Shown here one piece after another: positions 17,301 to 25,058 of a stretch of 57,643 bases of DNA. The stretch covers positions 1-57,643 of the forward strand of contig CALKVC010000161.1 in assembly GCA_937996595.1 (NCBI GenBank), given 5' to 3'. A program made the translations under genes and the position numbers. Origin of the DNA: an uncultured Chitinophagaceae bacterium (GTDB lineage: Bacteria > Bacteroidota > Bacteroidia > Chitinophagales > Chitinophagaceae). The number at the start of each line of letters is the position of its first letter. Position 1 is the first letter of the stretch. The notes below the pieces were generated by a model. That model searched no databases, was not told the DNA's origin, and saw only the letters and a program-made list of their open reading frames with translations.

Positions 17301-18177
17301 CTTCGCCGATAACGGAGGTTAATGTTGACTGCAATTGTGAATTCCACTGGCTTAATGTTGTGGAATAAGGATCAGTTGATGCGTTATAATATATTACGCT
17401 GGTTGTATTGGCTATCAGGTTCAGGTGTAAAGCAAGGTCTTTTTCATATATCCCGTTGCACCTGGTTAATGTTGCATTAAATGCCGCCAATACCAGAGAT
17501 ACCTGTGAAGCGCTTGTAGCGCCAAAATAATTTGAATATTCAGCATTGCATGACTGAGCCAGGCGCATGGTTTTTAAATCGCCGCCCGACCTGGCTGTAA
17601 TGCCTGTATTCAGCACCAGGTTATTGATTCCTGTTGCCAGGTCACGGTCAACGGTGGAACAGGTCCATGGCAGCATTCCGGATTTTCTTTGAGATTTGAA
17701 TACAGCATATATGCGATGGTCTGCAGAATATGGCTCCATGAATTCATTTTCCCTGTCGGTACGGAAAACCATTGTTTGAACACCCTGCGGGGAAATACTC
17801 AGCTTAAGGCTAGCATATTTATCGGTTAAGCCTTTTCCTGAAAAGGCCCGAATCAAGGGAAACTGTTCCTGCAGGGCCGGTTCAAAATTGGATGCCTCAA
17901 AAACTTCAAACTGTTCTATCTGGCCGTCGGCATTCGGCAGGGAAATAATGGTTGAATGACTGGCTGACCGGTTGCCGGTTATTGAATACAGGTTGCTGCT
18001 TAACGCTTCCATATCCACGCTAAACAATTTGTAAACAGCCGGGAACGAAACCCTGGCAACGCCTTTATCGGTCTTTATATTTCCTTTGTTTGTAACCGGT
18101 TCCCAAACATCAGTTTCCTGTGCTTTAACATAAGTTACAGTAATGAAAAGCAGCACAAAAAGTAACAGTTTTTTCAT
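14350..18177 (-). CDS. Secreted M12B/reprolysin-like zinc metallopeptidase with Fn3, PPC and T9SS domains
   Basis: A 1275-residue secreted protease. In order: signal peptide (1-19), a propeptide-like region to about 190, the zinc protease domain (about 200-415) with HEVGHQLGANH (H346, H350, H356, E347 catalytic) and a Met-turn TIMGYAG, then Ig-like segments (about 420-680), three fibronectin-III repeats (about 685-955) of which the second and third are near identical, two bacterial pre-peptidase C-terminal (PPC) domains (about 960-1190), and a T9SS type A sorting domain starting AYPNPV and ending KFVKD. Several Cys pairs fit an extracellular protein. I infer export through the T9SS and surface anchoring or release; the substrate is unknown. 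Single-gene unit, bounded by hairpins. Confidence 0.93.
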   Translation of the reverse strand: MKKLLLFVLLFITVTYVKAQETDVWEPVTNKGNIKTDKGVARVSFPAVYKLFSVDMEALSSNLYSITGNRSASHSTIISLPNADGQIEQFEVFEASNFEPALQEQFPLIRAFSGKGLTDKYASLKLSISPQGVQTMVFRTDRENEFMEPYSADHRIYAVFKSQRKSGMLPWTCSTVDRDLATGINNLVLNTGITARSGGDLKTMRLAQSCNAEYSNYFGATSASQVSLVLAAFNATLTRCNGIYEKDLALHLNLIANTTSVIYYNASTDPYSTTLSQWNSQLQSTLTSVIGEANYDIGHMFGASGGGGNAGCIGCVCVNGSKGSGITSPNDGIPQGDNFDIDYVAHEVGHQLGANHTFSMSNESTGVNKEPGSGITIMGYAGITSQDLAPHSIDVFHQASIAQIQANLATKTCPVTTVISANNATPVVAAVSNYTIPKSTPFALTGSASDANAGDVLTYSWEQNDNASTSQTGASSVASATKASGPNWISFSPSSSPTRYFPKLSTILAGALISGPLTGGDAGANTEALSSVARTLNFRLTVRDNCPYSSTVPVKVGQTQFTDMVVTVSSASGPFAVTAPNTAVTWAGGSTQTITWSVASTTAAPVSCANVKISLSTDGGLTFPTVLAASTANDGSEALVIPATPTTTARIKIESVGNIFFDISNSNFTIGASVTCGDASGLSATGITTSGANLSWAAVTNAISYSVDYKLNTSATWINLSAAQTTTSASLSGLNSGSLYDWRIRATCSAGSGNYVTSQFTTLVPCVAPTGLSSSVTSNSATLSWSAVAAATSYAVEYKLNSSSTWTSFSTAQTTTNANLTGLAASSLYDWRVSATCPSGTTTATTAQFTTSAPAVCNAATGLTTSSITSGSATVSWSAVSGAASYAVDYKLNSSSTWISFSTAQTGTTANLTGLSASSLYDWRVITNCSSGSSTAATAQFTTTAASTCATAFEPNETQAAAVAITSGVTNSAAISSSTDIDYYKITTTATSNIVYNLVGPSGVDFDLTIYNSAGTQIGSGSGSTATETVSLTNQAAGTYFIKVFGYNGANSTTCYTIKATATTATGCQSSYDVSTNGTTAGAATIPFNTNVTGLISPSADVDNYKFVITNAGTITLTLTTLPADFDLKLLNSAGTQVGISQKGGTSSESISYTAAAGTYYAQVYGYNGANNASSCYTLKVQLGTASKEANPDFAGKNAITAYPNPVKEILYVDIPASVSKQATLQVMDTKGTIVLSQIVTRNTQPVDVSRLAAGVYMIRVMHAGTVTTTKFVKD

Positions 18178-18314
18178 AAATAGTTTTTGATTGATTTAAT
18201 GATCACTGAATTTATATGAATAAACCATTAGGTTTACTCCAACTTATGAGTTTTTTGCTAACCAAATGTTAACGCACCAGAAATACTGGTCAATAATTCG
18301 CTTCTATTTGCCAA

Positions 18315-18345
18315 TAAAAAGAGGCTGTAAAAAATACAGCCTCTG
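18315..18345 (-). terminator. Hairpin terminator of the TonB receptor gene
   Basis: AGAGGCTGTA (18320-18329) pairs with TACAGCCTCT (18335-18344); read on the minus strand the stem is followed by a T run. It sits 23 bases past the receptor stop codon. Confidence 0.8.
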
Positions 18346-18367
18346 AAAAGAAATATATGAGAAAGTA

Positions 18368-20674
18368 TTACCAATTGGCCCTTACTCCCACCATGAAGTT
18401 TCTTCCGGCAGCGGAAAAGCCTGAAGCAAAAGCCCTGTAATTCCGGTCTAACAAATTCTCTGCGGCAAGTTGCACCTGAAGGCCAGGTATTAAGTTTACC
18501 GAACCTTTCCAGTTCAACGTAAACCAGGCGGGCATGCCGTCTGCAGTGGCATATTGTGCATTATCTTCACCGTCTGCATTAAACTCATCCAACCGTTTCC
18601 AACCGTTATACATACACCAAAACTCGGTTGTAAAACGCCTGTGGGTATACGAGATGGCTGTACGGCCTATCAGCGGCGGGTTATGATCCAGCGGTTTACT
18701 GGATACATTTTTCTTAACCAGCAGGTAAGTGCCGTTTGGCTGTTTTTCGTAAACAGATGATAGTTGCGAGCGGTCTGTGTTAAACCTTCCGTAACTGTAC
18801 GTAACGGTGCTGTTTAACAGGAAGCCATGAATATTCTCAGTATGCACACCGGCAGTAAATCCATACAGGTATGCCTTATTGCTGTTTTGCGTTGATAATA
18901 CCTGGCATAGCACCCCATTGTACAAGATAGAATCCTGGCCGTTGAGGCTATAAGGCGCCTTAACCAATCCGTTGCGGAATATGGTGTAGAAACCGGTAAG
19001 TTCCACATTCAGTTTTTTAAACAACCGCTGTGTAACGGAGATATCCAGGTTATACGTATACTCCGGTTTTATATTGGCATTAGGAACAACCACCTGCCTG
19101 GCAGTACTGTTAGATTCAAAGACTTTTGCCAGGTCATCTACATTCGGCGCCCGGAAGCCTGAAGAAAGGGAAGTACGTATGGACGTATTCTTGCTGACTG
19201 TATAAACCAGCCCGATATTTCCTGTAACGGCAATATATTCCTGCTTCATAACGGTATCGGGTAAATGAAAAAATGAATTATCTTCAATATTGCTTTTCAG
19301 GCTTATTGCCTGTACCCGTATACCATCATTCAACACCAGTTTACCATTTTTAAACTTATGGATATGCTGTACAAAGACACCGAAATTATTCATCCTGTTT
19401 TTGCCGTCGGGATACCTGGTATCCAGTTTGGAAACCGCACCTGTAGTAAGGTTGGTCCTGCTTGCACTTGATGTTACATCATTTAACTGGGCATCTGCAC
19501 CAACTGTTATTTCAGATTGGCCTATCATTTTCCTGGCCGCCAGGGTTAACCCCCATACTTTCACTTTTTCAACACGGCTGTCAAAACGGTCGTAACGTTT
19601 ATACTCCCTTTGCTGCCTGCTTTCTTCAATATCCTGGTAATTTATGTTCAACTTCAGTTCATCAACAATACCGGTAATTTTTGCATTTAATTCGTAAGCG
19701 CCCAGGATCCTTTTCTGCGGACCATAATACCACTGGGCAAACCTGAGCAAACCCTTGTTTGCTCCCGATGTAAAAGTGTCCTGCAACCTGTCGTAACGGG
19801 GTACATCCGTACTGTTGGAAAACTGAAAATTAAGGAGGTGGCTGATATGTTCATTCTGTTTGAACAGTATCTTCTGCGTGATATCCCACTGTTTATACCC
19901 GGAAAATTTCTGTACCCGATCGTCAGGGTTATTCAAAATAGTATCCAGCCCGTTCACCTGGCCGATATATTTTTTTCTTTTACCGAATCCGGGATAACCG
20001 GGTGCATCATGGCGGCCAATTTTCATATCACCAAAATCACTGTAGGTATACGATTGCAGCCAGGCAATCCTGTTATTGCCCATGCTCAGGTCTGCGTGTA
20101 CTGTTTTTTCATCATTGGCACTGCTGTACCGGGCAAAAGTGGTGCCGGTTACAAGCATTTTCTTTGTGCCTGATAGTACGGGTGATTTTGTTACCAGTTG
20201 AATGGTACCACCCAAAGCATCGCTGCCATATACCGTGGAGGAAGGGCCGTACATCACTTCAACCCTGTTGAGCATGTTCTGGTCTACGGTTATTGCATTC
20301 TGCAGGTGCCCGCTCCTGTAGATGGCATTATTCATCCGTACACCGTCAATGACCAGCAATACCCTGCTGGCTTCAAATCCTCTTAACACGGGGCTGCTAC
20401 CTCCCTGCTGGCTTTTCTGAACGAATATTTTACCTGTTCCACTAAGCAGGTCGCCGGTGTTCTGAGCATTGGCTGATGCAATACTGCGGGCGCTGATTAT
20501 ATCAATTTTCTGTGCAATGTTCTTTTTCTTTTCACTAAAATTACTGGCAGAAACCACCACTTCTTCCAGGCTCAGTTCCCTGTTCAGCTTACTGGTTGTA
20601 TCTGCCTTTTTTTGTGAAAAAACAAACAATGAACAGCATACAAAACATAATAGTAATGCTGTTTCTTTCAACAT
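18368..20674 (-). CDS. TonB-dependent outer-membrane receptor
   Basis: An outer-membrane active transporter of about 768 residues; TonB-ExbBD energy drives uptake of an unknown ligand. After the signal peptide (FVCCSLFVFSQ) comes a segment EEVVVSASNFSEKKKNIAQ that fits a TonB box/plug start; the plug (about 50-160) shows GSSPVLRGFEASRVLLVIDGVRMNNAIYRSGHLQN and YGSDALGGTIQLVTK, and the 22-strand barrel ends with RNFMVGVRANW (aromatic C-terminus). The plug resembles heme/B12/catecholate-type receptors rather than SusC, since there is no N-terminal carboxypeptidase-like domain. Start ATG 20674 is chosen as it begins the signal peptide. The small gene 20764-21285 lies just upstream on the same strand and may be co-transcribed. 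Confidence 0.9.
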   Translation of the reverse strand: MLKETALLLCFVCCSLFVFSQKKADTTSKLNRELSLEEVVVSASNFSEKKKNIAQKIDIISARSIASANAQNTGDLLSGTGKIFVQKSQQGGSSPVLRGFEASRVLLVIDGVRMNNAIYRSGHLQNAITVDQNMLNRVEVMYGPSSTVYGSDALGGTIQLVTKSPVLSGTKKMLVTGTTFARYSSANDEKTVHADLSMGNNRIAWLQSYTYSDFGDMKIGRHDAPGYPGFGKRKKYIGQVNGLDTILNNPDDRVQKFSGYKQWDITQKILFKQNEHISHLLNFQFSNSTDVPRYDRLQDTFTSGANKGLLRFAQWYYGPQKRILGAYELNAKITGIVDELKLNINYQDIEESRQQREYKRYDRFDSRVEKVKVWGLTLAARKMIGQSEITVGADAQLNDVTSSASRTNLTTGAVSKLDTRYPDGKNRMNNFGVFVQHIHKFKNGKLVLNDGIRVQAISLKSNIEDNSFFHLPDTVMKQEYIAVTGNIGLVYTVSKNTSIRTSLSSGFRAPNVDDLAKVFESNSTARQVVVPNANIKPEYTYNLDISVTQRLFKKLNVELTGFYTIFRNGLVKAPYSLNGQDSILYNGVLCQVLSTQNSNKAYLYGFTAGVHTENIHGFLLNSTVTYSYGRFNTDRSQLSSVYEKQPNGTYLLVKKNVSSKPLDHNPPLIGRTAISYTHRRFTTEFWCMYNGWKRLDEFNADGEDNAQYATADGMPAWFTLNWKGSVNLIPGLQVQLAAENLLDRNYRAFASGFSAAGRNFMVGVRANW

Positions 20675-20763
20675 AAGAAATATTTTATGATAATAAAAAT
20701 GTTCACTGGCAGGCATATCTGTATCCTGTCAGTAAACTGAATCAACTTTTATTTGCAATATTT

Positions 20764-21285
20764 TCAAGTTTGGGGAGGTGGTGTATACACAGGATTATAC
20801 AAAGTAACCAGGGCATCATCAGCATCAGGAAAATACTGATTATCGGGCGGAAAAAAAACGGGGTCCCCGGTAAATGTGTACCATTCAGATTCGGGGAATT
20901 TTAATTTAAATACATACCCTTGCTTTTTATTGTTAGCATTACCTGCGTTATCATCGTGAAATGTATCAGCATATTCATTCAAAAGTTTTTTCTCCTCTGA
21001 GTCTTTGATACAGTAAATAAATGTTTTACCATTATTCTTTTTTACCCTGACTACATCATACATTTCACCATTAAGTATAAACTCTTTCCCTTTCTTTTTC
21101 CAGGTGATATACGGGGCTATCCTATTTTTTTCAAAAACAGCCAGGGATTCATCCGGCATGCCTGCCCTTATACGTGCTTTTATTTCTTTCACGATTTTTT
21201 TCTGATGATGCCCGCATATGAAAATGTAGCCGAAATGCCCGACAGCAATCAGCAACAACAGTGGTATGGCCAGGTATTTCTTCAA
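20764..21285 (-). CDS. Small membrane-anchored protein of unknown function, upstream of TonB receptor
   Basis: A 173-residue protein with one N-terminal membrane segment (about 5-24, ending at a CGHH motif), then a soluble domain facing the periplasm. A conserved-looking block is EFILNGEMYDVVRVKKNNGKTF (split: EFILNGEMYD, then VVRVKKNNG), resembling a family that I know from Bacteroidota next to TonB receptors, without a known function. The C-terminus is proline-rich (YTPPPQT). Together with the receptor 90 bases downstream it may form an uptake operon. The CGHH cluster and acidic residues would allow metal binding; that is conjecture. Confidence 0.65.
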   Translation of the reverse strand: MKKYLAIPLLLLIAVGHFGYIFICGHHQKKIVKEIKARIRAGMPDESLAVFEKNRIAPYITWKKKGKEFILNGEMYDVVRVKKNNGKTFIYCIKDSEEKKLLNEYADTFHDDNAGNANNKKQGYVFKLKFPESEWYTFTGDPVFFPPDNQYFPDADDALVTLYNPVYTPPPQT

Positions 21286-21376
21286 AAGCAGTAATATTTT
21301 CCGAAAAATGCTAAAATACCATTCAAGCTATCAATAAAAAAACAAATAGCCAACTGAAAGTTTTTAATTTGCATGT

Positions 21377-22036
21377 ATGATAGTACGGATAACGGCATTA
21401 TTAAAAAAGGATATCTTACTGGAATTAAGGCAGCAACATACTTTTTATGGTATCCTGTTATATATTGCTTCAACCGTTTTTGTACTATACCTGGCAATGC
21501 CCGAAAGTCCGGATGGCAATGTTTGGAACAGCCTGTTTTGGGTGATCCAGTTGTTTGTTTGTGTAAATACCGTTGCCAAAAGTTTTTTACAGGAAAACAG
21601 GGGGCGCATGCTGTATTTCTATTCCATTGCATCGCCTGTTGAATTCATTATTGCAAAACTGCTGTTTAATACCATTCTGATGATCATCATGAGCATGGTA
21701 AGCCTGTTGCTTTTCTTTTCATTCCTGGATAACCCCGTTACAGATTCACTTAAGTTCACCGGCATTGTATTATTGGGTGGAACCAGTATCAGCCTAGTTT
21801 TTACCCTGATGAGCGCCATCGCGGCTAAAGCGCAGCAAAATGCCGCCCTGATAGCCATACTCGGATTTCCAGTAATATTGCCTCAACTGTTGTTGCTGAT
21901 GAGGCTGAGCAAGGCTGCTTTTTCAGAAGTATTCAGGGAAGGCGCGGTTTTACAACTTTCTGGGCTGATAGGCCTGATGGATATGCTGGTACTGGTAATG
22001 GCTGTAATATTATTCCCTTATTTATGGAAGGATTAA
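21377..22036 (+). CDS. ccmB: Heme exporter/cytochrome c maturation permease CcmB
   Basis: An inner-membrane permease of 219 residues with six predicted helices, the CcmB subunit of the CcmABC(D) complex that loads heme on CcmE for cytochrome c assembly. It starts LLKKDILLELRQQHTFYGILLY and shows the family block FVCVNTVAKSFLQENRGRMLYFY (seen as TVAKSFLQENRGRML), where the usual form is AKSFLQE. It is followed at 82 bases by ccmC. A near-match -7 element (TTAATTTG, 21364-21371) lies five bases before the ATG. ccmA is not in this window. Confidence 0.9.
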   Translation: MIVRITALLKKDILLELRQQHTFYGILLYIASTVFVLYLAMPESPDGNVWNSLFWVIQLFVCVNTVAKSFLQENRGRMLYFYSIASPVEFIIAKLLFNTILMIIMSMVSLLLFFSFLDNPVTDSLKFTGIVLLGGTSISLVFTLMSAIAAKAQQNAALIAILGFPVILPQLLLLMRLSKAAFSEVFREGAVLQLSGLIGLMDMLVLVMAVILFPYLWKD

Positions 22037-22056
22037 CCATTAAAATCAGGTAATAA

Positions 22057-22091
22057 TTTTGAATACAATGGTGCAGTTTCCCATAACTTTG
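22057..22091 (+). promoter_or_regulatory. Predicted promoter of ccmC
   Basis: TTTTG at 22057-22061 and TAACTTTG at 22084-22091, with a 22-base spacer, match the Bacteroidota -33/-7 pattern. The GTG start of ccmC follows 26 bases later, so ccmC may also be transcribed apart from ccmB. Confidence 0.55.
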
Positions 22092-22117
22092 CGCCACCTA
22101 ATATAAACGATCATACG

Positions 22118-22816
22118 GTGCGTAAAAGCTGGTGGAAAATATTGTCTTTCTTGTTACTGGTTTATACTATTGCCGGTGGGTTTTTACTGGATGTGCCCAA
22201 ACTTTTCATTTTGCATGAAACCATCAGGAACCTCTATTTTCATGTTTGCATGTGGTTTGCAATGATGATCCTGTTCATAATCAGTTTTGTTTACAGCATC
22301 AAATACCTTCGCGGCTTCAGTTACCGAAACGACTTGTATGCCAAAAACTTCGCCATTATAGGTTCACTTTTTGGTATCCTGGGATATGCAACCGGCACTA
22401 TCTGGGCCAATTATACCTGGGTAACCGACCAGGGCCAGTCGCTGGCCGGCATTCTGAAAGAACCCAAACTGATTGGAGCAGCTATTGCCCTCCTGATTTA
22501 CGGTGCTTATTTTGTTTTAAGGGGCTCTTTCACCGACATGGATAAAAGGGCCCGGATCAGTGCCGTATATAATATTTTTGCATTTGCCATGCTTTTCCCA
22601 AGTATTTGGATAATTCCCCGTTTGGTTGGAAGTTTGCATCCCGGTGCCCCGGGCGGCGAAGGCGGTAACCCGGCATTGAATTTCAAGGATATTGACAGCC
22701 GTCTTCGGATGGTATTTTATCCAGCCATCATAGGCTGGACTTTATTAGGTGTTTGGATTGCCACATTGAAAATAAGGATTGAATTGTTAAGAGATAAATC
22801 GATGGTACATGAATAA
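22118..22816 (+). CDS. ccmC: Cytochrome c biogenesis protein CcmC
   Basis: A six-helix membrane protein of 232 residues of the heme-handling (HHP) superfamily. CcmC binds heme for CcmE attachment. The sequence shows the WAMM-rich helix with HVCMWFAMM (axial His), the tryptophan-rich periplasmic stretch GTIWANYTWVTD, where WAxYWxWD is usual, and SLHPGAPGGEGGNPAL with the second conserved His. GTG at 22118 is the only good start, giving the typical MRKSWWKIL end. Its 3' end overlaps the small ccmD-like gene by eight bases. Confidence 0.92.
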   Translation: MRKSWWKILSFLLLVYTIAGGFLLDVPKLFILHETIRNLYFHVCMWFAMMILFIISFVYSIKYLRGFSYRNDLYAKNFAIIGSLFGILGYATGTIWANYTWVTDQGQSLAGILKEPKLIGAAIALLIYGAYFVLRGSFTDMDKRARISAVYNIFAFAMLFPSIWIIPRLVGSLHPGAPGGEGGNPALNFKDIDSRLRMVFYPAIIGWTLLGVWIATLKIRIELLRDKSMVHE

Positions 22817-23033
22817 ACGATTTTTCCATATTATCTTGCTTTTCGCAGGATTGGTGGCTGGAAACATATCATATGCCCAGGATAGTTCAACGGTAGCAAT
22901 GGCTGACATGATGCGCAGCAACGGAAAAATATATGTGGTAGTTGCCGTTTGTCTGCTGATCCTGGTTGGCTTATTCCTATATGTGATGATGCTTGACAGG
23001 AAAATAACCCGGTTGGAAAAAAACAAAGAATAA
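22809..23033 (+). CDS. CcmD-like small membrane protein
   Basis: A 74-residue protein with a signal/anchor segment (4-23), a short periplasmic part DSSTVAMADMMRSNGK, one transmembrane helix (about 42-61) and a basic tail DRKITRLEKNKE. Size, topology and overlap with ccmC fit the CcmD-family protein that helps release CcmE from CcmC. Unlike E. coli CcmD it has two hydrophobic segments, as in other Bacteroidota proteins of this position; sequence identity to true CcmD cannot be claimed. Confidence 0.75.
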   Translation: MNKRFFHIILLFAGLVAGNISYAQDSSTVAMADMMRSNGKIYVVVAVCLLILVGLFLYVMMLDRKITRLEKNKE

Positions 23034-23039
23034 CGATAC

Positions 23040-23056
23040 TTAATTGAAACAATTAA
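23040..23056. repeat. Short palindrome upstream of gdh
   Basis: TTAATTG-AAA-CAATTAA, a perfect 7-bp inverted repeat, lies 22 bases before the gdh start. It could be an operator, but A/T palindromes of this size also arise by chance. Confidence 0.3.
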
Positions 23057-23078
23057 TTGCTAAATAAAAAACAACAAT

Positions 23079-24500
23079 ATGTCTTCACAACAGCCGTATA
23101 GCTTTTTTCACAGTGTTGAGAAAAGTTTTGACAAAGCAGCCAAGTTCACCAAGTTTGATCCGGGAATCCTGGAACAGATTAAAGCCTGTAACAGTGTATA
23201 CCAGATGCGCTTCCCGGTTAAACGCGACGACGGGAGCATTGAAGTTATTGAAGCGTACCGCGTACAGCACAGCCAGCATAAGTCACCATGTAAAGGAGGT
23301 ATCCGTTTCAGTGATGAAGTAAACCAGGATGAAGTGATGGCCCTTGCATCGCTGATGACCTATAAATGCGCTATTGTAAATGTTCCGTTTGGCGGTGGTA
23401 AAGGCGGAATCAAGATCAATCCACGCAAATACAGCGTTTACGAACTCGAAAAAATCACCCGCCGTTATACCAGTGAACTGGTTAAGAAAAATTTCATAGG
23501 CCCGGGCATTGATGTTCCTGCTCCTGATTATGGAACCGGTGAAAGGGAAATGGCATGGATCGTTGATACCTATGCTTCATTAAAACCGGGCGATATTGAT
23601 GCTGCCGGATGTGTTACCGGTAAACCTATTACACAAGGCGGTGTACGCGGACGTAAGGAAGCAACCGGTTTGGGTGTTTTCTACGGTATCAGGGAAGTGT
23701 GTAATATGCCTGACGTAATGAAAAAACTCGGACTTGAAATTGGTGTAAGCAATAAAAATGTGGTTGTTCAGGGCCTGGGTAATGTAGGTTACCATTCTGC
23801 CAAGTTTTTCAGGGAAGCCGGAGCAAAGGTTATTGCACTTGCCGAATATGAAGGCGCAATCATGAACCCGGCCGGACTAAACGAAGAAGAAGTATTTCAG
23901 CACAGAAAAAAAACAGGTTCTATCCTGAATTTCCCGGGTGCCACAAACCTGGCTAAAAATACAGATGCACTGGAACTGGAATGCGATATCCTGATTCCTG
24001 CCGCTTTGGAAAACGTTATCAATGGAGAAAATGCCCCAAGAGTAAAGGCAAAGATAATTGGAGAAGCAGCAAACGGGCCCTGTACCCCGGAAGCCGACGA
24101 AGTATTCATCAAGAAGGGTATATTATGTGTTCCCGACATGTACCTGAATGCCGGAGGTGTTACCGTTAGTTATTTTGAATGGTTAAAAAACCTCAGCCAC
24201 GTACGGTATGGACGTATGGAAAAAAGGTTCACCGAAAACCTGAACACAGAAATACTGGCGCAAATAGAAGGCCTTACCGGAAAAGAAGTAAGCAAAGCCA
24301 AGCGTGACTTCATCATGCATGGGCCGGAAGAGGTTGACCTGGTACATAGTGGCCTGGAAGAAACCATGATTGGTGCAACCCGAGAAATCATGGCCATCTG
24401 GATGGAAAATTCAGATATACCGGATATGCGTACCGCTGCTTATGTAAATGCTATTAATAAAGTGGCAACCAGTTATGCCGAACTTGGTATTTTCCCATAA
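23079..24500 (+). CDS. gdhA: Glu/Leu/Phe/Val-family dehydrogenase, probable glutamate dehydrogenase
   Basis: Reversible oxidative deamination of an amino acid, most likely glutamate to 2-oxoglutarate, linking ammonia and the TCA cycle. The 473-residue protein carries the glutamate-binding segment SPCKGGIRF (near residue 70), the catalytic-lysine motif VPFGGGKGGI, GPGIDVPAPDYGTGEREMAWI, and the nucleotide-binding VQGLGNVGYHSA near 235. It is longer than the usual hexameric type (about 415-450), with an extended C-terminal part. Cofactor choice (NAD or NADP) is not readable by eye. A hairpin terminator follows. Confidence 0.92.
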   Translation: MSSQQPYSFFHSVEKSFDKAAKFTKFDPGILEQIKACNSVYQMRFPVKRDDGSIEVIEAYRVQHSQHKSPCKGGIRFSDEVNQDEVMALASLMTYKCAIVNVPFGGGKGGIKINPRKYSVYELEKITRRYTSELVKKNFIGPGIDVPAPDYGTGEREMAWIVDTYASLKPGDIDAAGCVTGKPITQGGVRGRKEATGLGVFYGIREVCNMPDVMKKLGLEIGVSNKNVVVQGLGNVGYHSAKFFREAGAKVIALAEYEGAIMNPAGLNEEEVFQHRKKTGSILNFPGATNLAKNTDALELECDILIPAALENVINGENAPRVKAKIIGEAANGPCTPEADEVFIKKGILCVPDMYLNAGGVTVSYFEWLKNLSHVRYGRMEKRFTENLNTEILAQIEGLTGKEVSKAKRDFIMHGPEEVDLVHSGLEETMIGATREIMAIWMENSDIPDMRTAAYVNAINKVATSYAELGIFP

Positions 24501-24513
24501 GCTATATTTGTTT

Positions 24514-24552
24514 AAAAAATGCCCCGGTAGTAAAAACCGGGGCATTTTTTTA
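24514..24552 (+). terminator. Hairpin terminator of gdh
   Basis: A-tract, then AATGCCCCGGT (24519-24528) pairing with ACCGGGGCATT (24536-24546) and a seven-T run. Symmetric A/T flanks would let it also stop minus-strand transcripts from the HsdR-N-like gene. Confidence 0.9.
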
Positions 24553-24987
24553 TTCATACGCCGGAAAATAACTCATCTGTTCAATATCATTACCGCTCCT
24601 TTTAAATACCATAGCGTAGCTGCCATTGGTAACTGCCAGGTATGAAGCCTGCAACTGTATATTGTATCGCAACACCTGCTGCAACACTTTTTCAGACAGC
24701 GGTACATTCATTTCCTTGCATTCAATAATCATGAAAGGATTTGATTGTTTGTCATACACAACAGCATCAAACCGTTTTGTGAGCTCACCCAGGGTAAGTT
24801 GTTTTTCAACAGCTATCAATGATGCAGGATAAGCAAGCGATTCAGTCAGGTATAACAAAAAATTCTGTCTCACCCATTCTTCCGGAGTTAATAGAACCCA
24901 ACGTTTACGAATGATGCAAAACACCGATTCCATTCCAGATTCCTCCTTTATGGATGGTTTCTTTTCCGGATATATTATCTTGACCAT
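24550..24987 (-). CDS. Solo HsdR N-terminal-like (PD-(D/E)XK) protein
   Basis: A 145-residue protein matching the type I restriction enzyme R N-terminal family in form (HSDR_N_2). It shows the nuclease-core pattern: Glu in the helix RQNFLLYLTE, then KRFDAVVYD and FMIIECKEM, i.e. D...E-C-K. EWVRQNFL and the QVLRYN-QL helix follow family habit. There is no helicase motor, and no hsdM or hsdS nearby, so it is not a restriction system; this stand-alone form is common in Bacteroidota with unknown role. It is convergent with gdh and lies downstream of the subtilase gene reading the other way on the same strand. Confidence 0.8.
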   Translation of the reverse strand: MVKIIYPEKKPSIKEESGMESVFCIIRKRWVLLTPEEWVRQNFLLYLTESLAYPASLIAVEKQLTLGELTKRFDAVVYDKQSNPFMIIECKEMNVPLSEKVLQQVLRYNIQLQASYLAVTNGSYAMVFKRSGNDIEQMSYFPAYE

Positions 24988-25058
24988 AAATACTGATGCC
25001 TGTTCATGCTTGCAGAAATGATATTATGCAGCTATTCATTTTACAGAAAATAAACAAC

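Noticed and set aside
24550..24987. Type I restriction system
   Set aside because: Only an HsdR N-terminal-like domain is present; no helicase motor, hsdM or hsdS.
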